Source: Actinomycetospora cinnamomea (GTDB taxonomy: Bacteria; Actinomycetota; Actinomycetes; Mycobacteriales; Pseudonocardiaceae). Taken from it: 64,000 bases of DNA. The notes under the pieces were generated by a model. That model saw only the letters and a list, made by a program, of their open reading frames with translations, was not told the DNA's origin and did no database searches. The translations under genes and the position numbers were made by a program. The DNA lies in assembly GCF_003096675.1 (NCBI RefSeq), contig NZ_QEKW01000015.1:62001-126000 (forward strand), given 5' to 3'. This document shows, piece by piece, positions 25,761 through 36,178 of the stretch; within the stretch, counting starts at the first letter, position 1, and every line of letters starts with the position of its first letter.

Positions 25761-26372
25761 CCGAGTAGATGCCCAGCCCGTTCACCCCCGCTTTCGCGGA
25801 CCTATCGGGCCAGCGGTGACCGGGTCGTTCCGCGGGCTGGTGCACTGGGCCATGGGGCGCCCGATGCCCGAGGGCGGCATCGCCTTCCCGGCGATCACTG
25901 GCTACGCGCAGTACGTCTTCCGGACCCGCGGCTGATCTCGCTGACCCTGCGGACGGCCCTCGCGGTACGCAGCCATAGCGGACCGGAGAACCGCGGCGTG
26001 CGCGGCTGGCGAGAGCGTGGCCGCCGGCACTACATGCGGACCAGCGCGGCGTGGCGGGACGCGAGCGCATGCGGAATCGACTGTCGCACCGCCGCTCGGC
26101 ACGCTCGGCCTCCGCCGCAGCCTTCCGGCGCTCGTGGCCTACTGGCGCGATCGCACTCGCCTCCATCAGCCCCGCCAGTTTCTCCGATCACGCCGTCCCC
26201 CCGATCATCAACGAGTCACTAGGCCGACCACCGGTGATCGTTACAGGCGTCAGACGACGCGCTCAGCCATGAGGCTGATAGCCCGGACGGCGCAGGTTCC
26301 TCTGCTCAACGCGGTAACGGGGTGGAGCGGACGCGCGATAGCCGGGCCGACCACGACGACTTCGGGGGCGGC
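25761..26372. other. 612-bp region without an intact gene
   Basis: Only unrecognised fragments are seen, for example an open stretch ending at 25935 with MGRPMPEGGIAFPAITGYAQYVF that looks protein-like but has no proper start or family. GC is lower towards 26130-26350. It probably holds debris from gene loss plus the promoter of the gene at 26373. Confidence 0.5.
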
Positions 26373-27014
26373 ATGACGACGCAGGCGGGTACCGATGAAG
26401 GCTCCTCGGTTCAGGGTGAGGCGCTCGGGCAGGCGAGTGATCCGACGCCGACACTCGCCGAACCCGGGGTGCCGGCGCGCGAGAACGAGCTTCGCCGCCG
26501 CGTGTCCTTCCTGCGCACGTTCCGGCGCGACCGACGTCCGCTCGCCGTGGGCTTTAGCGCGGGGGTGCTCGTCCTCGCCACGATCTGGGCCGCGACGGCT
26601 GGCGCCTTCACGACTGGCGGCTTCAGCCTGAACGGCAGGATGACGCTTCTCCAGTCGCCGAGCTACGGCAGCTCGTCAAGCTACGGTTCGTCCAGCTATG
26701 GCTCATCCAGCTACAGCTCATCCGCCTTTGTGGTCGGAAGAGACGGCACGTGCTTCGGCGACGGCGGCTACAGCGACATCGGTCAGGGAACGGCGGTGAA
26801 CGTCTACGACAGCATCGGGGCCATCGTCGCGGTCGGTGAGCTCGGTCCTGGGCGTGGTTCCTATTCCTCGGGCTGCACCTTCCCATTCTCGGTGCCCGAC
26901 GTGCCGACCGGCGAACGCTTCTACCAGGTCGAGGTCTCACACCGCGGAAAGATGAACTTGACGGCAGACGAGGCCGAGGCGGGCACTGCAGCGTTCTCCC
27001 TCGGAGGGAGCTGA
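26373..27014 (+). CDS. membrane-anchored protein with Ser/Tyr/Gly linker and small C-terminal domain
   Basis: The 213-residue product has a cytosolic acidic/basic N-terminus (1-56), one transmembrane segment at about 57-79, a Tyr-Gly-Ser-Ser-Ser repeat linker (97-117) and a small extracellular domain with Cys127 and Cys168, likely a disulfide, ending FYQVEVSHRGKMNLTADEAEAG. I know this C-terminal pattern only from unnamed actinobacterial proteins. Codon choice (TCA, AGC, GGT, TAT) is less GC-biased than its neighbours, which hints at acquisition. ATG at 26373 lacks a strong Shine-Dalgarno site. Confidence 0.65.
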   Translation: MTTQAGTDEGSSVQGEALGQASDPTPTLAEPGVPARENELRRRVSFLRTFRRDRRPLAVGFSAGVLVLATIWAATAGAFTTGGFSLNGRMTLLQSPSYGSSSSYGSSSYGSSSYSSSAFVVGRDGTCFGDGGYSDIGQGTAVNVYDSIGAIVAVGELGPGRGSYSSGCTFPFSVPDVPTGERFYQVEVSHRGKMNLTADEAEAGTAAFSLGGS

Positions 27015-27086
27015 CGACCGGGCCTCGTTCCTAGTCCGCGGCCGTCTCGGTGAGCGTCGCGGAGTGGAGAGCAGGAGGACGGCCGT

Positions 27087-27734
27087 TTGAGCACCCCATC
27101 GACCACGGCCCTCGTCCTGGATCTCGCAGGGACGTTCGCGTTCGCGCTCAACGGCGCGCTGACCGCCGTGCGCGCGGCGCGGCTGGACATCGTCGGGGTC
27201 GTGACGCTCGGGATGATCACGGCGTTGGGCGGGGGCATCCTGCGGGACGTCCTGCTCGGCGCGTTGCCGCCCGCGACGTTCAGCGACTGGCGCTACCTCG
27301 TGGTGGCCGCGGTGGGTGGGCTCATTGCGTTCGCGCTGACCCGGCAGCTCGAGCGGCTGTCCCCTGCGATCACGGTGTTCGACGCGCTCGGGCTCAGCCT
27401 CTTCGCGGTGGCGGGGGCCGACCGGGCGCTCGCGTTCGGCGCCGGCACCGGTCAGGCGATCCTGCTGGGCACGATCACCGCGGTGGGCGGCGGCACGCTG
27501 CGCGACGTGCTCGTCCGGCGGGTCCCCACGGTACTGCGCAGCGAGCTGTACGCCGTCCCCGCGCTCGTCGGAGCGGGGGTCGTGGTGATCGCGGACCGGG
27601 TGGGGATCGGTGGTCCGACGTGGGCGCTGGTCGGAGCGGGGATCTGCTTCCTCGTCCGGATGCTCGGGGTCGGGTTCCGGTTGAACGCGCCGGGGCCGCC
27701 CGGCAGCGGGCCGGGCCGCGGCGACGAGGGATGA
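27087..27734 (+). CDS. trimeric intracellular cation channel (TRIC/UPF0126) family protein
   Basis: The 215-residue membrane protein has two repeated three-helix UPF0126 units, each with the GGG-x-LRD motif: ITALGGGILRDVLLG near 45-60 and ITAVGGGTLRDVLVR near 130-145. Bacterial TRIC proteins form cation or glycine-related channels (YicG group). The start is the TTG at 27087, eight bases after AGGAGG at 27073-27078; no ATG or GTG fits better. It is convergent with gvpO, with 4 bp between the stops. Confidence 0.85.
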   Translation: MSTPSTTALVLDLAGTFAFALNGALTAVRAARLDIVGVVTLGMITALGGGILRDVLLGALPPATFSDWRYLVVAAVGGLIAFALTRQLERLSPAITVFDALGLSLFAVAGADRALAFGAGTGQAILLGTITAVGGGTLRDVLVRRVPTVLRSELYAVPALVGAGVVVIADRVGIGGPTWALVGAGICFLVRMLGVGFRLNAPGPPGSGPGRGDEG

Positions 27735-27738
27735 CGGG

Positions 27739-28107
27739 TCAGCCGTACCGCTCGTTGTCACCGCGGCCCCGGACGTAGTGGCGCAGCCGGCGGTAGCCCA
27801 GCAGGTCGCCCGCGTCGTCGAGGTCGACCTCGTAGACGGCGACGACGTCGGTGGTGGAGGGCACGCGCGGGGTCTCGACCACGTCCATGGTCACCGTCCA
27901 GCCCTCACCGCCGCGGCGCAGGCCCGACAGCGTCTCCCATTCCAGGTCCAGATCGTCCGCGAGCCCCCGGGCCACGGCGAGGACCTCCCGTCCCCCGAGT
28001 GCCCGGCGCCGACGGCCGTCCCCGTTCGACGACGTGGCGGTCGCGGAACGCGTGGCCTGGCCGGTCCGCTTCCGAGGCGGTGTGCCCTCGTCCCGTTCGT
28101 CACCCAT
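27739..28107 (-). CDS. gvpO: gas vesicle protein GvpO (orphan)
   Basis: The 122-residue product has a charged disordered N-terminus (1-40) and the GvpO domain at about 45-115: GWTVTMDVVETPRVPSTTDVVAVYEVDLDDAGDLLGYRRLRHYVRGRGD. GvpO is an accessory protein of gas vesicle clusters in actinobacteria. No gvpA, gvpF/L, gvpK or other gvp gene lies in the window, so this copy is isolated, or the protein has another role. ATG at 28107 has GGGAGGTG-like sequence only in the other strand sense; the ribosome site is weak. Confidence 0.85.
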   Translation of the reverse strand: MGDERDEGTPPRKRTGQATRSATATSSNGDGRRRRALGGREVLAVARGLADDLDLEWETLSGLRRGGEGWTVTMDVVETPRVPSTTDVVAVYEVDLDDAGDLLGYRRLRHYVRGRGDNERYG

Positions 28108-28213
28108 GGGAGGTGATGCCCGCGACGGCGCGGCGACGAACGGCCGACGGGGCGGGTTGGGTCGACGACAGCAGTGGCGACACCGCCGCGCGGGGGAGCG
28201 ATCTGGTCCCGGT

Positions 28214-30437
<2,224 letters not shown>

Positions 30438-30450
30438 GGCGGTGCTCGGG

Positions 30451-30591
30451 TCAGCGGTCGGTGGCCGTCACGGGGTCGGCCGTGCGGTGGTCGACCTCCG
30501 CCGCGGGCTCGGGCATCGCCGGCTCCTCGCCGGGCACCGGGGAGCTGATCGGTTCTGCGGTGAGGCGCCGGCGGACCGGTCCGATGTCCAT
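30451..30591 (-). CDS. possible 46-residue acidic/proline-rich small protein
   Basis: A short minus-strand frame from the ATG at 30591 reads MDIGPVRRRLTAEPISSPVP and on to a stop at 30451. The opening resembles tiny actinobacterial proteins I have seen, with basic residues at the front and Pro/Glu after. There is no clear ribosome site. It ends 14 bp before the start of the 29775-30437 gene and could be its leader. Confidence 0.4.
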   Translation of the reverse strand: MDIGPVRRRLTAEPISSPVPGEEPAMPEPAAEVDHRTADPVTATDR

Positions 30592-30693
30592 GACCGGAAC
30601 GCTGCCACGTCCGCCCTCGCGGGACCAGGGTGACGCGGTGTGGGGCCGAGTGTGGGGCTGGCCGCCGCGCCGGCCCGGCGGTAGGAACGCCTC

Positions 30694-30978
30694 GTGAGCC
30701 GCATCAACGACGTCGGTGGGATGGTCGGCTTCCCGGCCATCGTCGAGGAGCCCGACGAGCCGGCGTTCCACGCCGACTGGGAGGCGCACGTCGTCGCGCT
30801 CAACGCCGCGCTGCTGCGCCGGGGCGTCTACGACCTCGACGAGTTCCGTGACGCGATCGAGCGCATCCCGCCCCGCGAGTACCTCGCCGCGTCCTACTAC
30901 GAGAAGTGGTTCCGGGCGATCACGACGCTGCTCGCGGAGAAGGGGATCGCGACGCCGGAGGAGCTGGCCGGTGCCTGA
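30694..30978 (+). CDS. nitrile hydratase beta subunit, N-terminal half (separate gene)
   Basis: The 94-residue product matches only the first half of nitrile hydratase beta: RINDVGGMVGFPAIVEEPDEPAFHADWE, then LDEFRDAIERIPPREYLAASYYEKWFRAITTLLAEKGIATPEEL. It ends where the beta linker would begin. The same split exists in thiocyanate hydrolase (ScnB) and toyocamycin nitrile hydratase. GTG at 30694 follows TAGGAA. The stop overlaps the next start (GTG at 30971) by 8 bases, so both halves are made together. Known activator proteins share this fold, but the position as first of three genes favours a subunit. Confidence 0.82.
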   Translation: MSRINDVGGMVGFPAIVEEPDEPAFHADWEAHVVALNAALLRRGVYDLDEFRDAIERIPPREYLAASYYEKWFRAITTLLAEKGIATPEELAGA

Positions 30979-31258
30979 CCGCTTCGCCGCGGGCGACAGG
31001 GTCCGCACGGGGACCGTCGACCCGCCCCACCACACCCGTCTGCCGCGCTACGCCCGCGGCGTGTGCGGCGAGGTCGTCGCCACGGCCGGCCACCACCCGC
31101 TGGCCGACGAGCGCGCCCGGGGCCTGCCGTCGACGCCGCGTGCCGTCTACTGCGTGCGCTTCGCGGCGCACGACCTCTTCGGCGAGGGCGACCACGCCGT
31201 CGTCGTCGAGCTGTTCGAGGACTACCTGGAGCCGGCCGAGCGGGAGGTCCGACGATGA
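30971..31258 (+). CDS. nitrile hydratase beta subunit, C-terminal half (separate gene)
   Basis: The 95-residue protein is the SH3-like C-terminal domain of nitrile hydratase beta: FAAGDRVRTGTVDPPHHTRLPRYARGVCGEVVATAG near 4-40 and RAVYCVRFAAHDLFGEGDHAVVVELFEDYLEPAE at the end. The HTRLPRY block carries the arginine that contacts the oxidised cysteines of the alpha subunit in this family. It starts at a GTG inside the previous gene and its TGA overlaps the alpha ATG (ATGA at 31255-31258), so the three genes form a tight operon in the order of thiocyanate hydrolase scnB-A-C. Confidence 0.82.
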   Translation: MPDRFAAGDRVRTGTVDPPHHTRLPRYARGVCGEVVATAGHHPLADERARGLPSTPRAVYCVRFAAHDLFGEGDHAVVVELFEDYLEPAEREVRR

Positions 31259-31857
31259 GCGCCACCCACGACGCCACCCACGACGAGGCGCCGATCGCCG
31301 CCCGCGTGCGGCACGTCGAGGCCCTGCTGGAACAGCGCGGCTGGCTGGCACCCGGTGAGGTCGACGAGCGCATCGACGCCCTCGCGGCCGGCGGCTCCCC
31401 GGCGAACGGGGCGGCGATCGTCGCGCGGGCGTGGGTCGACCCCGGCTTCCGGGCGCGGCTCCTCGCCGACGCGAACACCGCGATCGGCGAGCTCGGCCTC
31501 TCCATGGCGGGCGGGCTCCAGGAGCAGCAGCTCATCGTCGTCGCCAACGGGCCCGACGAGCACCACGTGGTCGTGTGCACCCTGTGCTCCTGCTACCCGA
31601 TCGCGCTGCTCGGGCCGTCGCCGGGCTGGTACAAGAGCGAGGCCTACCGCTCCCGCGTGGTCCGTGAGCCCCGGGCGGTGCTGCGCGAGTTCGGTCTCGA
31701 GCTGCCTGCCTCGACGCGCATCACCGTGTGGGACGCCAGCGCCGAGTCGCGCTACATGGTGCTGCCGCGGCGCCCGGCCGGCACCGACGACCTGGACGAG
31801 GGCCGGCTCGCCGCGCTCGTGACCCGGAAGGGGTTGATCGGCACCGCCGCGGTGTGA
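31255..31857 (+). CDS. cobalt-type nitrile hydratase / thiocyanate hydrolase-like alpha subunit
   Basis: The 200-residue subunit has the metal-site motif C108-T-L-C111-S-C113 in VVVCTLCSCYP; Thr at the second place marks the cobalt type (iron enzymes have Ser). Cys111 and Cys113 are expected to be oxidised to sulfinic and sulfenic forms. Further family blocks are ARAWVDPGFRARLLADANTAIGELG and GWYKSEAYRSRVVREPRAVLREFG. After the motif it has PIALLG where nitrile hydratases usually have PWPVLG, so the substrate pocket may differ. It hydrates nitriles to amides, or related substrates. Confidence 0.88.
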   Translation: MSATHDATHDEAPIAARVRHVEALLEQRGWLAPGEVDERIDALAAGGSPANGAAIVARAWVDPGFRARLLADANTAIGELGLSMAGGLQEQQLIVVANGPDEHHVVVCTLCSCYPIALLGPSPGWYKSEAYRSRVVREPRAVLREFGLELPASTRITVWDASAESRYMVLPRRPAGTDDLDEGRLAALVTRKGLIGTAAV

Positions 31858-31872
31858 GGCGAGGCGGCCGGC

Positions 31873-32922
31873 TCAGGGGCGGGCCTCGAGGACGAGGTTG
31901 AACGGCGTCTCCGCGGCGCGGCGGACGCGGCCGAAGCCGCCACGGGTGGCGATCTCCCGCAGCCGCCCCTCGCCCGCCTGGGCGCCCAGGGCCTCGTCGA
32001 CCTCCTGGGACCGCGAGTTCGGCGTGCAGATCATCGTCGAGGCCGAGTAGAAGATGCGCCCGATCGGGGTGAGGTTCTCGCTGAGGTCGTCGCCGGCGTA
32101 GGGCTCGACGACCATCCACGTGCCGTCCGCGGCCAGGCTGCGACAGGCGTGGGCGGCGGCACCGGCCGGGTCGCCCATGTCGTGCAGGGCGTCGAAGACG
32201 GTGACCAGGTCGTAGCCGGTGCCGGGGTAGTCCTTCGCGGTGGCCACCTCGAACCGGCAGTTGGTCAGGCCGGCGTCGGCGGCGGCCTTCTCCGCGGCGT
32301 CGATCGAGGGACCGTGGGAGTCGAACCCCACGAAGGTCGAGTCGGGGTAGGCGGAGGCCATCAGCCGGGTGGAGGCGCCGTAGCCGCACCCGACGTCGGC
32401 GACGCCGGCCCCGGCCCGCAGCTTCTCGTCGACGCCTTCGAGCGCCGGGATCCAGCTGTCGAGCAGGTTGCCGATGTAGTTGGCCCGGAAGAACCGGCAG
32501 GTCCCGGCGAAGAGGTCGGCGTCGTGGTCTCCCCAGGCGACCCCGTTGCCCGTGCGGAACGCCTCCGCGACCAGGTCCACGTCCTTGAGCGCCGCCCCGG
32601 CGACCTGCAGGCCGCCGGGCACGAAGACCGGGTTGTCCTCGCTGGCCAGCGTGAAGGCCTGCTCCTCGGGCAGCCGGAAGGTGCCGGCGTCTTCGTCGTA
32701 CTCCACGTAGCCGCTGGCGGCCTGGGCGGCGAGCCACTCGCGAAGGTAGCGCTCGTCGCAGCCCGTCTTCTCCGCGAGTCGCCGCGGGGTCGTGGGCTCG
32801 CCGTCACCCATCGCGCGGTAGAGACCGAGGCGGTCCCCGAGCACCACGGTGGCGGCGTGGGCGACGGCACCCAGGTCCTGCACGAACCGGCCGATGAACT
32901 GGTCGAGCTTCTCCTCCTGCAC
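31873..32922 (-). CDS. class I SAM-dependent methyltransferase with N-terminal winged helix
   Basis: The 349-residue protein has a winged-helix dimerisation domain (1-90: AATVVLGDRLGLYRAMGDGEPTTPRRLAEKTGCDERYLREWLAAQAASGYVEYD) and a Rossmann methyltransferase domain with motif I VADVGCGYGASTRLMASAYPDSTFVGFDSHGPSID near 172-206 and motif IV DLVTVFDALHDMGDP near 238-252. The layout is that of O-methyltransferase-like proteins common in actinobacteria. The substrate is unknown. It is divergent from the BTAD regulator at 33047 with 124 bp between and convergent with the nitrile hydratase genes. Confidence 0.87.
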   Translation of the reverse strand: MQEEKLDQFIGRFVQDLGAVAHAATVVLGDRLGLYRAMGDGEPTTPRRLAEKTGCDERYLREWLAAQAASGYVEYDEDAGTFRLPEEQAFTLASEDNPVFVPGGLQVAGAALKDVDLVAEAFRTGNGVAWGDHDADLFAGTCRFFRANYIGNLLDSWIPALEGVDEKLRAGAGVADVGCGYGASTRLMASAYPDSTFVGFDSHGPSIDAAEKAAADAGLTNCRFEVATAKDYPGTGYDLVTVFDALHDMGDPAGAAAHACRSLAADGTWMVVEPYAGDDLSENLTPIGRIFYSASTMICTPNSRSQEVDEALGAQAGEGRLREIATRGGFGRVRRAAETPFNLVLEARP

Positions 32923-33046
32923 GGTCTCCTCCTCGACACGCGCCGCGGACAGGGCGCCGGGGAGGTTAGGGATCGTTCCTTGCGGGTCGCTTGCGATGCG
33001 ATGGCGACGATTGTGGCCCGCGCGGGCAGGCCGCTACGAACGGTGC

Positions 33047-36000
33047 ATGGGTGGCGGGGTCGAGATCGACCTCCTCGGCCCCTTCCGGGTGACGCGGGCC
33101 GGGGAGGCCGTCGCTCCGACAGCGTTCGGTGGTCGGCAGGCCCGCCTGCTGCTGCGCGTCCTGGCCGCCGGGCGGGGCACCGTGGCGACCCGCGAGGCCC
33201 TCATCGAGGTGCTCTGGCCCGACGCGTCGCCGTCGGACACGCACGCCGCCCTCAACGTCCTGGTGTGCCGAGTGCGCAGGGCCCTGGGCGACCCCTCGCT
33301 GGTCGAGACCACGGCCGGTGGCTACCTGCTCCACGCCGGGGAGGGCGTCTCGGTCGACGCGGAACGGTTCGCGGCCGCCGTGGACCGGGCGGCCGCCGCC
33401 CGGGAGCGCGGCGACCACCGTGCGACGCTGCAGGAGGTCGAGGCGGCGCTGGACCTCTGGCGGGGCGACCCCCTCCCCGACGACGTCTTCGCCGACTGGG
33501 CAGCCCCGCACCGCGACGGGTGGATGCGTCGCCGGGAGGACGCCCTCGAGCTGGGCGCCCGCGCCGCGCTGGCCGTCGGCGAGCACGGCCGCGCCGCGGA
33601 CCACGCCCGTGCCGCGGCCACCCTGTCCCCGTTGCGGGAGCCCTCGCGCGTCCTGCTCGCCCGGTCCCTGGCCGCGGGCGGGGACCGGGCCGGCGCCCTG
33701 GCGGAGATCGAGGCGCTGCGACGGGACCTCGACGAGGAGCTCGGCATCGGTCTCCCGCCGGAGGCGCAGGACCTGCGCCGCCGGCTCCTGCGGAGCGCGG
33801 CGGGTCACGGCAGCCGCGGGGGCCGGACGAGCGCGCCGTTCACCGGCCGCGACCGGGAGCTGGGGATGCTCGCGCGACTGGGCGAGGGCGACTCCGTCGC
33901 CCTGGTCTCGGGGCCTGCCGGCTCGGGCAAGTCCCGGTTGCTCGACGAGCTCGGCGCGCGGACGGGGCGCACCGTCCTCGCCGCCCGGGCCGTACTGCCC
34001 GAGATCGAGACGCCGTGGAGTCTGCTGCGGGTCCTGCTGCGGGAGGCGGCGGCCGTCGGGGGCCGGGACACGGAGCTCGACGCGCGCTCGGCGAGCGCGC
34101 TCGCGGCGCTGCTCGGCGAACCCGCGCAGCCCGTGCTCGACCCGGCCACCGCGCGCGCCCTGGTCGTCGAGGGAGCGGGCCGGATGCTCGCGGCGCCGCC
34201 ACGGCCGCTGCTGCTCGTCGACGACGTCCAGTGGGCGGACGCGAGCAGCCTCGCCGCCCTCGCCGCCGCGCTGGCCCGGGCCGACGGCCTCGTCGCCGTG
34301 CTGGCCTACCGGCCCGAGGAGCTCGCGGCCCGCCCCGAGGTGGCGGACTTCCGCGGCGCGCTGCGGGCGATGGTGCATCCCGTGGAGCTGCGCCTGGGGC
34401 GGTGGGACGTGGCGTCGGTGCGCCGGCTGGTCGGTGACCCGCAGCTGGCGTCCCTGCTCGTCGAGGCAACCGACGGGACCCCGTTCGCGGTGCTCGAGGT
34501 CGTCCGGGAGCTCGAGCGCCCCGGCCCGGGGCCGGCCGGGGACCGCGCGGTCCGGCACGACGGGGGCGACGTGCTCGCCCGCGCCCGTGCTGCGGCCCGC
34601 GCCGGCCGGCGACGCGCGATCCGGGACCGCACCGCCCGGCTCGGGCCCTCGGCGGTGAGGCTCCTGGGGCTGCTCTCGCTCGTCGGCCGTCCCGCCCCTC
34701 CCGACCAGCTCGCCGCGATGGCGGGCGGCGACATCGGTGCCGCGCTGGCCGTGCTCGGCGAGGCCGAGCTGATCCGCGACGGGCCCGGTGGCGTCGCCAC
34801 CGCCCACGACCTGATCCGCGAGACCGTCCGGGACGGCCTCGACCCCGTGGCGCGGCGCGAGCTGCACCGCGACATCGCGCGCGCCCTGGACGCGGTGCCC
34901 GGCACGCCCGGGGAACGCGCCCACCACCTCGCCGGGGCCGGCGAGAACGCGGCCGCCGCCGTGGCCTACGCGGCCGCCGCCCGCGATCGGCTCGCCGGCT
35001 TCGCCCACGACGAGGCCGGTCGGCTGGTCGAGGCCGGTCTCGCCCTCGACCCCGGCGACGGCGCCCGCGCCGACCTGCTGGACGCGCGGGCCGCGGTGCG
35101 GGACCGTCGCGGTGATCGCGCCGGCGCCCGCGACGACCTGCGCGCCGCCCTGCTGCTCACGACGGCGGCCCCGGAGCGGTCACGGCTGCTCGCGCGGCTC
35201 GCCGCCCTCGCCATGGGGGCCGAGGACCTCGCGCGCGGCCGACCTCGTGGAGCTGGCCCTGGTGGAGGCCGCCGACGAACCGGGCGCGCGGGCTCGTGCG
35301 CTGGCGCTCGCCGCGATCGTCGACATGAACCTCGGCCGTCCCGCTCGGGCGCAGGAGCGCTACGACGAGGCGCTCGCGCTCCACGCGCGCGTCGGTGACC
35401 CGCGTGGGGTCGCCGACGTCCTCGACGCCCGGGCCATGGCCGCCATGCTCGACGGCGACATCACCGAGGCCGTGGCGCTCTTCGAGCGGGTGGCGCGCCT
35501 CTTCTCCGACGTCGGCGACCTGCTGCGCGTCGTGACCCCACGGTCGACGCGGGGCCACGCCCTGCTGTTCGCCGGCCGCCCCGAGCGCGCCCTGTCGGAC
35601 ACCGCGGACGCGTTGGAGCTGGCCCGCTCGCTGGGCCACCCGGAGGGCGAGGCCTACGCCTCGTGGCACCACAGCGAGGCACTGACCGCGGCCGGTCGTG
35701 TCGACGAGGCTACGGCCACCGCCGAGCGGGGCCTCGCCCTGGCCCGGCGGATCCGCCACCGCGGCTGGATCGCGACCACGTCTCGCGCGCTGGGGATCGC
35801 CTGCGAGGCGACGGGCGACGTCGCCGGCGCAAGGACCGCGTTCCGCCGGTCGCTGGAGGCCGCGGAGCGTGTCCCGCTGTTCACCTCCTGGGCCCACGCC
35901 CGCCTCGGTCTCCTCCTCGTCGCCGACGCGGACCTGTCGGGCGCGGCCACCCACGTCGACATCGCGCTGACCGTGGGCCCGCCGCTCGGGCACTACGAGG

Positions 36001-36167
36001 CCCGCCTCGCCCGGTGCGCCCTGGCGGTCGCACGCCGCGAGCCCGGGGCGTCCGGCCTGCTCGACGACGCCCGGGCGCGCGCGGTCCGCGGCGGACACCA
36101 CCTGAGTGCGCGGCGTCTCGCCGAGCTGGGAGGGCAGGAGGCCAGGGGGAGGCCCGTCATCGGTTAG
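33047..36167 (+). pseudogene. BTAD/SARP-type regulator with AAA ATPase and TPR parts, split by a frameshift
   Basis: The reading has a winged-helix DNA-binding domain (1-95), a BTAD domain (about 100-245), an ATPase with Walker A SGPAGSGKS near 288-297 and LLLVDDVQWAD near 390, then helical repeats. At about 35231-35240 (a GCGCGCGG run) the frame changes: GAEDLAR in the first frame continues as AADLVELALVEAADE one base later, and TPR-like repeats run to 36167. The first frame otherwise reads nonsense to 35398. Restored length would be about 1039 residues. Either a true mutation or a sequencing error in a GC run. Confidence 0.75.
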
Positions 36168-36178
36168 CGTTGCTCACG

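Noticed and set aside
27739-28107. Gas vesicle cluster
   Set aside because: Only gvpO is present; no structural gvpA or assembly gene is seen on either side.
30971-31258. Frameshift error creating two beta halves
   Set aside because: The second half has its own GTG, the overlap is compact and the same split is known in thiocyanate hydrolase and toyocamycin nitrile hydratase; still worth checking against raw reads.
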